Of a stretch of 64,000 nucleotides of DNA, positions 35,144 to 48,800 are shown piece after piece. Position 1 is the first letter of the stretch. Each line of letters begins with the position of its first letter. Source of the DNA: Nymphaea colorata (lineage: Eukaryota > Streptophyta > Magnoliopsida > Nymphaeales > Nymphaeaceae). The stretch covers positions 3,087,500-3,151,499 of the forward strand of contig NC_045149.1 in assembly GCF_008831285.2 (NCBI RefSeq), written 5' to 3'. The position numbers and the translations under genes were made by a program. The notes beneath the pieces were generated by a model. That model saw only the letters and a program-made list of their open reading frames with translations. It made no database searches and was not told where the DNA came from.

Positions 35144-38094
35144 TGTCACACCCCGACCTTTTGACACCCAAACATTTTTTTTTCTAAACATAAAGCATCG
35201 AGGTGCGACTACACAACAGTTCAAAAGAGATGAGCCAAGCAATTCAAAATAATGGGGTGAACCTTCATTTATATAACCATTTTGTATATACAAACCACAT
35301 CTATGTGTATAACAAAAATGCCCAAACTATATGATTGATGTCTATCAAAAAACAAGACATCAATACCAATAAACCAAGACGCGCCGGCACTAAACAAGAA
35401 AACAAAACCCAAAACCTCCCCAGTAGGATGTGAGTGAAGCCATCTGCTCAACCTGCTGCCTCGGGTCCGCCAAAACCTGAAAAAGAAAACAACTGAAGGA
35501 TCATCCTTCGCAGTATGGCAACAAGCCAGGAAAATACCAAACCCTCTTAGATAGGGCTCAAATCAGAAAACAATTATCAAAATCATTCATCATTATGTCG
35601 TGTCAGAGCACGACACGTACAAGCCACTCAATGGCCACAGTACACAATTTCAATCACATGCACATCAGTCACATATAATCATATACATTACATTTTCATT
35701 AACTTTAGTGAATTAACAGTTCTTGTGGGTGCAACACAGGCACGTGCACACCATGGGCGGCCTACAGCCGAGAGACAACCCCCGTGGTGGCCCATAACAG
35801 TATGGATCCATTTCATCCGCTGCAGCGGTAGAGCACTCATCCATGGATGTGTGAATTCCAAGGAGAGATACTCAACCTTCCTTAGGACACCCAGGTTGGG
35901 AAGGCGGGAGCCCACGCTCCAAGCACAACACACAACAGTACCCTGGGGCCTTTCACCGCCTGCGCTCCGAATAGGCGAGACCAGTGGTGAAAACGGGACG
36001 TCTCCCAAACACATAGCCACATCCCACTGGCCTCTCATCTCTTAATCATTTGTTATTATCATTAGAATAATGCATTCACAAACTGACTGGCTAGCTCATG
36101 AGGTTGGTACACTCCACGAGTGCACTCACACCTCCAGTTGCCTTCACACGAGGTCTACACATAACACTAACAGTCATAGCTAGCCATCATACAATATGAG
36201 TACAATTACCCTTCAATCCATTCATTTGCATTATTGCTCACAGCAATGAATATGCAACAAAACACAACATTCGTATCAATTATCACATCAATCATATCTT
36301 TGAAAAACTTAGCCAAACCACAGAGAGTAGTCTCGATCTACGATTGACTCGTAGCTGTCCTATGCGGTTATCATTCTATGATGCTTTCTAATGCATAATT
36401 GGGGTCGAGGAGACACTCGACTCGATACCCCACCTCATCTGTCCTAAACAGATATCAATTCTAGCATGCACATGCAAATGCATAACCTTTTCAAAACAAC
36501 TACTAATAACCTTTCAAAACAATTCATATCGTATATCAACGCATGAACAAACATACATATACTCATTCACAAGACAATCAATCAAGTCACATCACAATCC
36601 TAGGATCCCATGATCCTAGGAGCACACAATCACCCATTTGCCCAAGCATGGATTTACCTGGAATGTCCCAATACCTGTGGTGTGCTCACAAAACTCTTCA
36701 AAATTCCTCGAGCTTCGAACTCAAGGTCGACGGGATGAGCCCGGTGTACCTGCAGACATAAACAAAAAGTAAGACTTCTACTAGATACCTAAACAATTCA
36801 AACAAATACAAAACAAAATCCTTGTGGCACGTGTCATTGCCTCAAGAGGGTGTCGACGGGTAGTGTCGACCAACAAGCTCTCCAAAAGACCTCCTCCTTA
36901 CATCTTGACGTTGCCACCAACATCAAGACCTAAAGTCATCAATCCGTCCACCACTAATGCCTTTCTCACAACTTTCTTTAATCAAGGCGTCAACCCCGAA
37001 GGCACCTCCAACTTACGTACACTTTCCTTACTTAACTCCAAGACGCACCCGTTCACAAAAACGTGTGCTACAAGCTCACTAAAACAATCCTAATTCTTCT
37101 CCACAACCACACAATCTCTACCATGCTTCCCTATTACCTTGAAAATCAACATCATGCTTAAATGATCATTATAGGCATTAATCAATGCTTTCCAACATAA
37201 TCCTAAACTTTCTCCCAAAAACAAAATCGCTAACATGCGTCCCAAAACATCAATTCTAAGCCCTAGCATGCTCAAACAATAATTATACTAGCTCTAATAG
37301 GTAATATTCAATAATTTGAGCTTAATTAGGCCTTGCTCACCCCAATCTAAGCGTCCAAACTACTGCAACCCTTCTAGCAGCCACTTCAGGCGTCCGGTCA
37401 AGTGCCAATGCCCAAGATTGCTTGCTGCCGCTGCTCACCACACGCCCTACATGCTGGTAAGAGAGGAAAAAGCGTCCCCAACTGCAATCCGACCCAAAAA
37501 GCCATAAATGAGTCAACAATTGTCCAAATGAAGTTCAAAACAGAATCTGTCATTAGGAGAGATCCACGGTAGTAGTGGGAAAAGCTGAAATGAAAGAGAG
37601 AAAGGGGTGCTGACAGAGAGGGGAGACAACGAGAGAGGGAGCGTTCGGATAAAAAAGGGGTAAAACGGCAGAGGGAAGGGGAAATCAAGCGGGGCAATGG
37701 AAGAGATGGTGAAGAGGAGACGGACGGGACGAGGAAGGGGGCTTTAGCAGAGAGGGAGAGGAAGAAAACGTGCGGCAGGGGGGGTGCTGTCGAAGGAGGG
37801 AGAGGCTGCGTGGGAGGGAGGAGAAGAAGCAGACAGAGAGGGTGAGAGAGAGAGAGCTTACCACGCTGCCGCCGTCACCACCACCGCCGCTGTTGTCGCC
37901 GTCGCCGTTGCTCCACCCACCGTCCTCAATCTTCACTGTGTTGGTCGTAGCAGGCGAAGAGGGGAAACGCTGGAGAAAAGGGGAAACGAGGAAGGGGAGA
38001 CGGGCTGCAGCGTCGGGGCCCCTTATGCGAGTGGGGCTCGGGTCTGGGTCTGGACCCTGACCCGACCCGCTCTGCCAAAATAACGAGCGTTACA
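35144..38094 (+). repeat. 2.95 kb solo LTR of a second family
   Basis: Starts TGTCACACCCCGACC, ends GCGTTACA, and is bounded by ATTAG on both sides. No primer site, gag/pol motif or second LTR lies inside. The last 500 bp are strongly purine-skewed on the plus strand (37600-37860) and then GC-rich. This produces long meaningless open frames on both strands around 37685-38083. The start and end differ from the LTR family at 53156, so it represents a different lineage. Confidence 0.75.
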
Positions 38095-38099
38095 ATTAG
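38095..38099. repeat. Target site duplication ATTAG (right)
   Basis: Right copy of the duplication. Confidence 0.85.
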
Positions 38100-38689
38100 T
38101 CACATACATATGAAGTACATCAAATAAAACTGGTTTGTAAGAGACACATGGTACCTAGAAACACAAAGAAAATGAAAGGCATTGGGGGCCAACAAAAGAT
38201 GAAAAAAAAAACATGCTGCAATTACGCAATATAATCATTAGAATACGAGAATCTCACCACATATGGTTTCAAGTCTAAACAATGACATATAAGAAACTTT
38301 TGTTCCTAAACTATCAACATAATTACACCATAGTTTAACAAAATACTTTGAAACTTTGACTTTCATCAAGACTTCTATTATATGACTTTATTTCTCCATT
38401 TATCCTACAAAACACTTTCAATGTTTAGTCTACAAAGTACAAAAAATAACATAAAACACACAAAATGCAAAAGGTTTACCACATTGAAATATGAATCATG
38501 CATTAAATCATTATTCATCACTAGAAGATTCCTCCCTATCTTCAAAAGTACAAAAAACACATCATCACAAACATACCATAATGTTAATATAGCATGAACA
38601 AAATGAATGAATAAAATTTAGTATCAAACAATGAACATCTTACATTTTGCATGAATTGTCTTCATTATGAATCCAACTCTGTATGCAAA

Positions 38690-40485
38690 CTAGTCTTCAA
38701 TAGTTTTAGAGTGGTTGAACATCGATAATTATTAACAATTCTTCCAATTGTACTGAATGTAGACTCAGAAGCAACTGTAGATATAGGAATTACTAATATA
38801 TCTCGAGCCATTTTGGATAAAACTCTATATTTACTTTCATTTTTTTTCTACCAAGATAATATATTGAAGTCTTCATTAGGTCAAGGTCGTTTTATTGGAT
38901 AATCTAAATATGCTTTCAGATCTGTGGAGGTACTTGAGGAGATCAAAACTCATGTAATATGTGAAAAATGCATCTCTTGAAAAAATCTCTATCTTCTTCA
39001 ATTTTCACTATGACGTTGTCTATATTTTCATTTTCTTCATCGTTTGTACAATACATATTTTTGTACTCACCATACAATTCATGAACTTTGCTATCTATTT
39101 TCTTATATTGTATCATTTTATAAACTTCATTCAAACTCCCAATAACATACTTCAAATAACCTAATTTGGACCTAAGATCTAAAACAAATGTAATTGCAAA
39201 GAGGACATTGTAGCCATTTTTTCAATATTTGTCATTTTTTTTTGCATTTTATATGTCAATGACCTTATATAATCATTGTCTACCACATGATGTGTTCGCA
39301 AATGTTTGTGTACCTTTTGTATTTCTTCAAAAACTACATTAGCTATTATATGTATAGTGGCAAAGAAGATATTTGTAACATTATAGAATAACTTAAAAAA
39401 CTGGCACAAACATAATGCATAAGACCATTCATCATCAGAAAGCAAGTTTTCATAATTAGGATCAACAGAAGCCAAATGTTGAAAGACATCTTTGTAGAAC
39501 AATGCATCTCTCAATATAACATATGTAGAGTTCCATCAAGTAGAAACATCACGGTTAATTTCTTTGTACCATTCAAGCCCACTGTTCTTATATAATACTT
39601 AAAAGTATATAATTGTTTGGTGATTCCTTTACATATTTAACATTTTCATGAATTTTTGAAATTGTATCATGTAGATCTTGCATACCAACTTGAACCATAA
39701 GATTTAGAATATGCACACACAACGAATATGCAAATGCTGCCCTTTCACTGGCATAAGATTTCTTCTTCCTAAGTTTTTTTCAATGTAGCCATTGCAATAT
39801 CATTCATCGAACAATTGTCAGCAATAATAGAAAATAACTTTGACTGAATGTTCCATATGCATTTTGATAAAACTCACACAAACTATTTGCATTATATGGT
39901 AGAAATACATGTAAAAATGCAAAATTGAACATATGATCATGCAACTTTCAATATCTATCAATATATTGTCATATCACACATAAGTAACCCAATGTTTGTT
40001 GTGAAGTTCACATATCAAATGTCAATGAAACTCGCTGCGTAATATCATTTATAAATCCTTCAAATCACACTTTCTCAGTATTGTACATTGACATAATATC
40101 TCTTTTCAATGTTCTTATAGAAAATGGAACAATCCTTCGATTGCAAGCCTGAAGAAGTTTGTCTCGTAAGAGAAGTTGCACCAGAGTCCCTAACTGCAAG
40201 TGATAAAGTTCTTTGTTTTCCTTCATTGATTTGCTTATTTAAACATAATTTTAGATGTCGACTTAAATGACTAGTCGCATTAGCACTACTTCCTTTCAAT
40301 TGTTGTTCACAATGTTTGCATTTGACAAAGTCTTTTCTCTTATACTTAACCAATGTAAAATCAATCCATATTTTTGAAGTTTTTTTTCTCTTAGAGACAA
40401 CTTCTCTCTTACTAGATGAGTATGATTTATTTTATTTTATAATAAGAGTTTGACAATATTCTTTATCAGAAGAACTAATAGACAT
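38690..40485 (-). pseudogene. hAT superfamily transposase, broken
   Basis: The minus strand encodes, in order: a likely start at 40485 and a BED zinc finger near 40240-40370 (FVKCKHCEQQL, then SHLSRHLKLC). A decayed DDE/RNase H-like core follows, with RDALFYKDVFQHLASVDPNY, LSDDEWSYALCLCQFFKLFYNVT and DYIRSLTYKMQKKM at 39179-39514. The C-terminal hATC dimerisation region at about 38700-38930 has ARDILVIPISTVASESTFSTIGRIV. Many stops and shifts break 39515-40070, one stop lies shortly after the start, and another sits in the tail. The family cuts and pastes DNA with 8-bp duplications; this copy cannot encode an active enzyme. It lies just right of the solo LTR that split the element. Confidence 0.85.
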
Positions 40486-41205
40486 AACTGACTATGCAGT
40501 CAATATAATAAAAGACAACCTAAATTACAAAAGTTGAGATGACCCATGTAAATAACTAAGACAATAAAGAAAAATATAAGATGCACGATATAGTTGAAGA
40601 GAAGCAATGTTGTTGTAATAAGATAGAAAATGTTCAAACAAAAAAGCAAGGTTCTTGCAATTAAGAGAAAAAGCCATTAAAAATATGAATGAAGGCAAGA
40701 GCTCATCTCAATCAAGATTTCACCTTCATCATGTTAAACCCATTGAAGTGATAAAGTCAAATAGATTATGGTAGATTTTTTTTATACATAATCTCCATGT
40801 TGCTTGGTCAAACACTAAGTGACAAGTTGTTTGTCGGGTCAAAGGTAAATTTTTTAGCTTCAGTAGAGTGCTAGGTAAGTGCTAAAGAAGGAACTCAAGC
40901 TGCCATGCATGACAGAACATAGAAGAAGAAGAAGAAACTACAGGTCGGGGTTCGGTCGATTCACAACATAGAAGAAATTGTGGGGTAAAGGACCTACTGG
41001 CATCCATGCCGGTGATGAGAGAGGACCCGTGACAATTAGATTTCAGCAGCTAATACAAAAAATGGGCATCGGCCGACGGTCAAGGTCCAATTGATTCACA
41101 ATACAAAAGAAGAAGAAGAAGAAGAAGAAGAAGAAAATAAGAAACTGTGGGGGACCTGCCCACAGTTGGGGTCCAGCCTTGGGCAGCAGAGCGCTCAGTA
41201 GGCTT
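40486..41205. other. Probable hAT 5' flank with GAA microsatellite
   Basis: Upstream of the transposase on the minus strand. It contains a (GAA)n run at about 41104-41135. No coding motif was recognised. The flank is cut at 41206 by the copia LTR and may continue after 49368. Confidence 0.5.
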
Positions 41206-41325
41206 TGTTGAAGAAAAGTCTCGAAGACTCATCAGTGCTTACTACGTTACAGCCATACACCACTAAACCAACCGTACTACAGTTGTATCCCACCAAGAAT
41301 TACCCATGTAATGTATATGAATTCT

Positions 41326-41375
<50 letters not shown>

Positions 41376-41503
41376 TGAAAATGAATAAAGAAATTCTTTT
41401 GGACTTCTGTTATCTCTTTGTTTCTACAGTCTTGCTTGAGACCTCTTCTTCTTGCAGGTATACACCTATGGCAGAGAGATTTCAGTAACCCTGAAATCTA
41501 AGA
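41206..41503 (+). repeat. 5' LTR of the copia element
   Basis: Starts TGTTGAAGAAAAGTCTC and runs to CTGAAATCTAAGA directly before the primer site. It contains an (AC)n(AT)n microsatellite at about 41327-41375 and then GAAAATGAATAAAG, a likely poly(A) signal region. The 3' LTR shares the first about 75 bp and the last about 105 bp, but it lacks the bases CTATGGCAG through CAGTAACC near the end. Confidence 0.8.
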
Positions 41504-41516
41504 TGGTATCAGAGCC
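41504..41516 (+). other. Primer binding site (initiator Met tRNA)
   Basis: TGGTATCAGAGCC directly follows the 5' LTR, an exact match to the usual plant initiator-Met site. Confidence 0.9.
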
Positions 41517-41589
41517 TCTCTGGATCATCAAAGAGAGAAAGTTGCTTCATTACATATGAAAGATCAATAATTGAGCAAAGGAACAAGGA

Positions 41590-42719
41590 ATGACAGAAAG
41601 TGAAAACACTAGTGTAGCAGGTTCTCACTCCCTCAAGACGGTGATGAAAGAATCAAATCCAGCCTTGAAGATCACTACACACCGCTCAATGGATCAAACT
41701 ATATAGTTTGGGCAAAGTCTGAAAGCCTCTTTCTATGTGGAAAATCAAAGATAGGGTATATAAACGACAAGATTAAAGCCCTGCAAAAGGATGACCTAGG
41801 TTATGAAGACTGGGAAGCAAACGATCAGATAGTAATGTCATGGCTGTTGAACTCTATTGAGCCAGCAATAGTGGAGGGTTTTCTGTTCCTAAATTCAGCT
41901 AAAGAAATCTGGGATTCACTGGCCGAGATATATGGAGAACGTCAAAATCTGGCAAGAGTGTATCAACTTCAATAGGAATTTTCGAAGCTGATAAAGGGAG
42001 ATCAACCATTCCATTTATATTTGAGTTCTTGGAAGGTGATGTGGGATGAACTCACCCAACATCGACCCCTAAACCCAGATTTAAAAGTCATCAAGCAGAG
42101 GGCAAAGGAAGACAAAGTGTTTAAATTGTTAGCAGGTCTCAACCAGGAATTCGATAATTTGCGTAGTAAAATATTAATGATGCATCCCCTGCCATCGTTC
42201 AACAGTGTATGCTCCATCATACATTGCGAAGAAACACGCAGGAAAGTAATGACAAACGAGACCAATGCCAAAGAAGAACAAACTGCAATGCCGGTTGTGT
42301 TCCAAACAAGAACAGAAACCCCAGTCAATACCGAGAAGCTTGCATTCTTAACAGAAAATAAAAATGCTTACGGAAGAGGAAACACTTACGGAAGAGGAAA
42401 GTCTCAAATTATATGCTCATTTTGTAAGAAGCCAGGACATACCAGAGATCGGTGCTGGAATCTACATGGACGTCCCAGCCGAGGAAGAGGACAACATGCT
42501 CCAAATCAGCCTAGAGAAGACAACGTGGCAGAACTCACAAAACTTTTGCGACAAGTTACTTGTTCAAACCTGGCAGTAAATACAAAACATAAGCACGTTC
42601 AAGGTAATTGTAACTCGCCTCAGTCGTTTACTGCATGTTATAACATATTAAAGTGGATATTAGACAGTGGAGCAACAAATCACATGATTAACAACAGAAA
42701 TCTGTTATTTGATTTTTGA
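41590..42719 (+). pseudogene. copia gag-protease
   Basis: The ATG at 41590 opens a short frame, and a one-base shift near 41636 leads into the gag frame. That frame shows LNGSNYIVWAKS, DWEANDQIVMSWLLNSIEPAI and KEIWDSLAEIYGE. A TAG at 41973-41975 interrupts it. The open frame continues through VFKLLAGLNQEFDNLRSKIL and the zinc knuckle CSFCKKPGHTRDRCW (about 42414-42456). It reaches the protease motif WILDSGATNHM at 42657-42689 with the catalytic D-S-G intact. It stops at TGA 42717, soon after the motif. Confidence 0.85.
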
Positions 42720-42959
42720 TCTATCATGATATCATTAATAAAAATAGCAGATGGAACTTCTATAGCAGTTAAGGGTTGCAAATCTGTTTATCTTGCTGAA
42801 AAGTATGTGCTTAGAGTCTAGAGATGTATGTTCCTAAATGCTATGCTAATTTGTTATCAATAAGTAAGTTGACAAAATAATTAAACTGTTATGCAATATT
42901 TTGTGAAAAGAGGGTGATTCTACTGGACTACAACCATCAGAGGATGATTGGTGAAGGAA

Positions 42960-43911
42960 CAGAAACTAACAGGCTATACTCACTAAATGTCTATCAACAA
43001 ACTTCAGTCTAGTTAGCAGTGGACTCAACTGAAGAAGCTAGACTTTGGCATCAACGCGTGGGACACCCATCCAATAAGGTTTTAAAAACCATGTTTTTAA
43101 ATTTGAACCTTGCAGTAGATAATTGTGATGCATGCATTACAGCAAAGATGACCAGATTACCTTTCTCCAACACTGAAAGTAATTCTGTTTTTTGTTTTGA
43201 TTTAGTCCACACTGATGTATGGAGACCTGCACCCATAGATGAATATCATGGGCACATGAACTTTGTAATGTCTGTAGATGACAAATCCAAGATGATGTGG
43301 ATCTATTTCATGAATAAGAAAAGTGAAACTTTCACTTGCTTCAAAAATTTCTATTGCTTGATAGAGACTCAATATGGCAAGAAAATTAAAACACTAAGAT
43401 CAGATAATGGAGGAAAGTATCTGAATACAAATTTCAGAAATTTCACAAAGGAAAAGGGAATAGAACATCAGACCACATGTCTAGGCACATCCCAACAAAA
43501 CAGGGTATGTGAGAGCATAAATAGGCACTTGCTAAATGTGGCTAGGTCATTTATGTTTGAAATAAATGTTCCTGTTGTTTTATGGCCAAAAGCAGTTGCA
43601 TGTGCTTGTCATGTAATAAACCAAACAATGAGCAAAAATTAAGGGGGAATATCCCCTTATCTATAGTCAACAATAGACCTACAGATGTAAACCATCTAAG
43701 GGTATTTGGATGTACTTGTTATGTACATCGTCAAGAGCAAGAAAAAAATAAACTGGAAAAGAGAGCAGTCAAATGTATTTTTTTGGGTTACCCCTACGGA
43801 AAGAAGGGATATAAATGTTTTGACCCGAAAAGGAAAAAGATTCTCTACAGATGTAAAATTCAAAGAGAATCAACCTTTTTATTTGTTGACGGATATAGAC
43901 ATCTTCGATAA
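42960..43911 (+). pseudogene. copia integrase
   Basis: The frame at 43019-43642 holds the pre-integrase block LWHQRVGHPS with CDACITAKMTRLPF, then FDLVHTDVWRPAP, SVDDKSKMMWIYFM, TLRSDNGGKYL and TSQQNRVCESINRHLLNVARS. The three catalytic acids (D of HTD, D of SDN, E of CES) are all present. It ends at TAA 43640. The C-terminal part continues in another frame at 43582-43911 (VNHLRVFGCTCYVH, KCIFLGYPYGKKGYKCFDP). So one frameshift near 43600-43640 splits an otherwise well-kept integrase. Confidence 0.85.
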
Positions 43912-44274
43912 AGAGGAGCAACTTATCATACCCACCATGACAGCTCTCCTACCAATAGTGAGTGAGCATGATATCCCTGACAACGACAATCAAAGTCAAT
44001 AAAACCAACCAGTAAATATTGACAGCATATTAGAACAAAATGTTGAAACAACAAACAGAGAAGTGGTTTAGCTGAGAAGGTCAAGTAGAATAAGTAATCA
44101 TCCATTATAATTGGACGATTACTTCACTTATTACACCAAGAACACCACAACCAACTTAGTGAATAGCAAACTGCCTCACAGAATATTAGACAGATATAGA
44201 GACTATCTATCTAAGCTATACACACAAACAAAGCTCCAAAGCTATGAGGAAGCTCGAACTAGAAGCGAGTGACG

Positions 44275-45060
44275 TAGGGCAATGGAGGAGGAATTATCTG
44301 CCTTAGAGAAAAACAGAACATGGGAATTAGAGAAATTACCTGAAGGAAAAAAAACCAGTTGGCTGCAGATAGACCTACAAGATAAAATATAATAACAAGG
44401 GAGAAATAAAGCGCTACAGAGCAAGACTAGTAGACTATGATGAAACATTGGCCCTCATGGAAAAAATGAGTTCTATAAGAGTATTATTATCAATAGCAAC
44501 TGTTAAAAGATGGAAATTGCATCAAATGGATGTAAAAAATGTATTTCATCAAGGAGATTTAGATGAAGAAATATATATGGAAATTCCTCAAGGGTTTAGA
44601 GCTCAATCTCAACATCAACTTGTGTGCAGACTAAAAAAATCATTGTATGGACTGAAATAGTCACCAAGGGCTTGGTATTCGAAGTTGAGCACAAAGCTAA
44701 TACAAGGATGATTCAAGATGAGTGGGGCAGACAATTCAATATTCATATCAATCACTATCGAGGGAACAACGATAGTGGCTGTCTATGTAGACGATTTGAT
44801 AATAATTGGGGACAACAGAAATCTAATTGAAAGAAGAAAAAAAATGTTGAAGAAACAATTTGAGATAAAAGACTTGAGAATAGCTCACTACTTCCTTGGC
44901 ATAGAAGTCTCACACTTCAAAGATGGACTATTCATTTGCCAAAGGAAATACGTAATGGACCTGCTGAAAACCACTGGTATGACTGAATCAATGGGGGTAG
45001 ATACCTCCATGGAACTGATTTGAAATTGTACAGTGAAGGAGAAGATGACACAGGTATAGA
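44275..45060 (+). pseudogene. copia reverse transcriptase
   Basis: Starts with AMEEELSALEKNRTWEL. After two stops near 44388-44437 come IRVLLSIATVKRWKLHQMDVKNVFHQGDLDEEIYMEIPQGF and LKKSLYGLK, then a TAG, then a one-base shift into the frame at 44718. That frame holds VAVYVDDLIIIG (YVDD at 44784-44795) and FEIKDLRIAHYFLGIEV. At least three disabling changes are visible. Motif order and spacing are standard for copia. Confidence 0.85.
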
Positions 45061-45067
45061 CTAGCAC

Positions 45068-45740
45068 ATGTACCAAAGACTAATTGGTAAACTCATATAC
45101 CTTACAACCACTGGGCCAGACATTACATACTCAGTAAATCTACTGAGCCAGTTCATGCACAACCCAAAAAAGTCACATATGGAAGCTGCACACAGGATAC
45201 TTAGGTGTATCAAGGAACATCCAGGCAAGGGAATACTATTCCGAAGAACTGAAAATCTGGAAATATGTGGATACGCTGATGCCGACTGCGCCAGCAACCC
45301 TAATACAGACGCTCAACATCAGGATTTGTTGCTTCGTGGGTGGCAATTTGGTGTCCTAGAAAAACAAGAAATAGGTAGTAGTGGCCCGATCAAGTGTAGA
45401 ATCAGAATACCGTGCAATGGCCCTAGCTGTATGTGAGCTTATGTGGATTAAATATTTGCTAAATGATATGGGAGTTCAAGCAAAGTTACCTATAAGATTG
45501 TTCTGCATTAATCAGGCAGCCATTTACATCAGCAACAATCCTGTGTTTCACGAGCAAACGAAGCACATTGAGATAGACTGTCATTTCATCGGAGAGAAAA
45601 TAAAAACACACATCATTCGTACAGAACACGTTACAAGTAACGCGCAGTTAGCAGACATATTAACAAAAACAATAAGCAAAGAAGTATTCAACAAACTTTT
45701 AAATAAGTTGGGATTATGGGAAATTGGAGAACCAACTTGA
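45068..45740 (+). pseudogene. copia RNase H
   Basis: YQRLIGKLIYLTTTGPDITYSVNLLSQFM leads into GYADADCASN, and after a shift at about 45310-45385 the frame reads ARSSVESEYRAMALAVCELMWIKYLL, FHEQTKHIEIDCHFI and TSNAQLADILTK, ending at TGA 45738. The catalytic Asp and Glu positions (DADC, VESEY) are present, but the frame change falls in the middle of the domain. Confidence 0.85.
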
Positions 45741-45747
45741 AGGGGAG
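45739..45747 (+). other. Polypurine tract of the copia element
   Basis: GAAGGGGAG lies directly before the 3' LTR start TGTTGAA at 45748 and overlaps the end of the RNase H frame. Confidence 0.8.
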
Positions 45748-45825
45748 TGTTGAAAAAAAGTCTCAAAGACTCATCAGTGCTTACTGCGTTATAGTTGTAC
45801 ACCACTATTATGGACCAACCTACTG
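45748..45825 (+). repeat. 3' LTR of the copia element, left part
   Basis: TGTTGAAAAAAAGTCTCAAAGACTC through ACCAACCTACTG aligns with the first about 75 bp of the 5' LTR, then similarity stops. Confidence 0.75.
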
Positions 45826-48800
45826 TTCCATCGAGGATGACTACGGCTGATGTTGAAGGCCTTACGATGCAAAGTGAGGCTATGATCTTGAGTGCGGGCA
45901 CAACCATGGAAGGCGTCTCCAAACAAAGTGAGGCTATCTTGCATGCCTCGGAAGTGGGTACGGATAACGATGTCATGCGAAAGTGTAGTGACGCTATCCG
46001 AGTTGGTGGAGGAACAAGTGGAAGATGTGTTGTAAGCCCTTGTGAGGCTAAGAGCACGAAGATGGATGAAGACCTAAGCAGCTCTGGCCTAGAAGCATCA
46101 TCACCACTAGCGACCGATGAGGTGGGCTCGAGTTGGGGGCTTGAGCCCATCCACATCATGAGAAGACGAGCTTGGGCATCACCTAAGCAAGTGGGGCCTT
46201 GAGCCCAAAGACTTTGACTTTTAATTTCAGCATTTGAACTTATTTGCTTAAGTATTTGTTTAAGTATCAGTTTGCTTTTGTTAGACTCAAGTTTTTGTAA
46301 GACTCATACCGAATCAGGTTTGAACCAGTTCAGCCTACACTATAAATGTTATAAACCGAGACACTTTTTCATTATGCAATTGAATTTGAGTTGATTTCTC
46401 TCTCCACTTGTGCATGTGAGATTTGGCCCCCTAGGGCATGACCCATTGTGGCACTACATCCAAAACGTTCTCCATTGAGTGAGCGATATTGAGGGTTCAA
46501 CTAGAGGGACGGCGACCAGAATCCATCACCGGAAGAACCAGCAACGTTGTCCTTTTCCTAGGTGCATTCCCTTTGACCACAGGAGGGTATAGAGGCCAAG
46601 GAAGCATGAGGACATGTGGAGAAAGAGACGGTGTTGCAGCAGTGGCAGCGGCTCTTCCCTCTTGCACTTCGACTACTGGCAGCCGTCTACACGAGCTAAG
46701 TATCATCCCTCCAAGATACTTAGGTAGATCGCTCATTTGTATTCCATTGAGTCTGATCTAACGTGAGGGAAGACACATGATTCAAGTTCCTTGTCTAACG
46801 TGTGAATACCCTAGTGATTTCAACTCAGACGAAGGCTAGATCGATCGAGCGATAGATCAATCTTACAGCACATTCCTTTGCTTTTACAGCAAGTGTCTAA
46901 CACTGTAAATTGGTCTAGAAGGTCTCAGTTTAGCGAGATATCACTGCCTCTACTCGTTCTTCAAGATATTCTATCGTTCAGAGAGATCGGATGAGAAAGG
47001 AGGAGAAGAACCGGTCGCGCTATTCCTGTCTGCATCCAGCGATAGACCTCTGTTCTTTGACCTGTATCTAAAGATCCCCTGAGAGTTTTGAGGAGTTCTA
47101 TATACCATTGGAATCATCTTGGAGTCTTCTATAGCATATCCAAATTTCGTGGTGATCAAAGATCAATTGTGTAGTCAAATTGGTGGCGGAACATAATGGA
47201 AATCGGTTGCCACAACCCTACTACGACCAGCAGTGGATTCGCCTATTCCGAGGCTGATTCCTGGTGATCCTTGAGGGCTCTTATCGAGATCTTGGTACCG
47301 TTAAAAAGGTCAGGAAGTCAGCTAAAACATACTCAAATTTCATCAGAATTAGACTTCAATTGTCCAGTGATATCATGCCTGCTGGACTGTGAGTTACACC
47401 GGTGACTCTGCTACAATTACAATTTACATTTGGGCAACTATGGCAACTTTTCCAGCTAGACTCTGGCAACCCTAATTTGGTGTTATCTTAAAACTATACC
47501 ATTGTCCATTAGCAAATTATAATATTATATTTGGGCTCGTGCAAGGGCAGTTTGGACCAGGTTAATTGCAGCTAAGCATCCACATTTGGCAACTAGAAAC
47601 CCTAGTGCATTAGGGTTTTGAGTCATTCCTTGGCGCCATGCACGAGCTGTAGCCTTCCTAATCCAGCTCCTACAAAGTTGAAAGGTGGACCACGACCAGC
47701 TGGAGGCAGGAGACACATGGAAGGTGCGAGCGCTTCGTCAAATTTTAGTTAGGCGCCACATTAGGAAGGAGTCCATATCGGCTAGAAGACTTGGCGCAAC
47801 ATTTGAGGAAAGAATCCACGGCGAGCTGGAGATTGGACACGTGGGTGGAGGAGAATTCTCCACTTTTCATGAGGAGTCCATGCCAACGAGGAGGTCCTTC
47901 CCTAGCCCATATCGTCTCCAACATTTTAGGAAGGAGTCATATCTCAAATTGGACTCTAGCCACGTGGAAGAAGGAGGTGTCACCACTTGTCAAGGAGAAT
48001 CCTATGCAAGAGGGAAAGCTACTCATTTCTTTGAACATTGAACCTAGACACTAAGGCATGAAGGAGTGAGGACCATGCACGTGTCCTTGGTGGGGTCCAT
48101 AGCCAAAGGTGGAGGCAATCTACACCATCGATCTTGCTAAGGAAGGAGGCGCACCATCAAAGGAAGTTCCACATTCCTTAGACGTGTTCTCCCAATAAGG
48201 AAGGAGTAGCAGCCAACCCTAACCTGCAACACTAAGGAGGAGATTCAACGTGTAAGGTGACCAACCATTCATGATCTGCTACCTCGGAGGACCGAACCCT
48301 AATCGGAGTTATTGCTGGAGATCTCTTGCACAACTAGAGAAGAAGAGGTCGGACTCCGATCAACATAGCTCACCGGAAAAGGAAGACATGCATGCTTGGG
48401 CACTTCCCTAGCTTGCTTCCCCCATTTTGACGTGACTTCCTTGGGGTTTATATTCAATCCGGTGAAGTGCACTACCTTTTATTTGATTTTTCTTGATTGA
48501 TCATTGAATTGCTGCCTATCTTTCTATGCTATCAAGAGATGCCATTGTCAAGGCTTGAACATGAGCACGTGAGGAGGACTAAGGCCGAGGCCTACTTGCT
48601 GAAACCAGTGACCCTTAGATGCTGAAATTAAGAGTCTTAGATGGGGAGAGAAGGAACCGCATCCGCCGGATGAAATCGATGATTGCATCCCCCAACTTCT
48701 ATTGAAATCAACTTGGGGTTAAACGGCAACCGGGTGACTAAATCCGCCACTCTCTCCCTTGTTGTCTTTTATGATAAGAGATTGATTTATTTTATTCTTG

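Noticed and set aside
37685-38083. Overlapping frames of 83-99 codons on both strands
   Set aside because: Purine-skewed 3' part of the 35144-38094 solo LTR; low-complexity peptides only.
45581-46202. 192-codon minus and 135-codon plus frames
   Set aside because: The minus frame is antisense to copia RNase H and both span the LTR insertion junction; no conserved motif.
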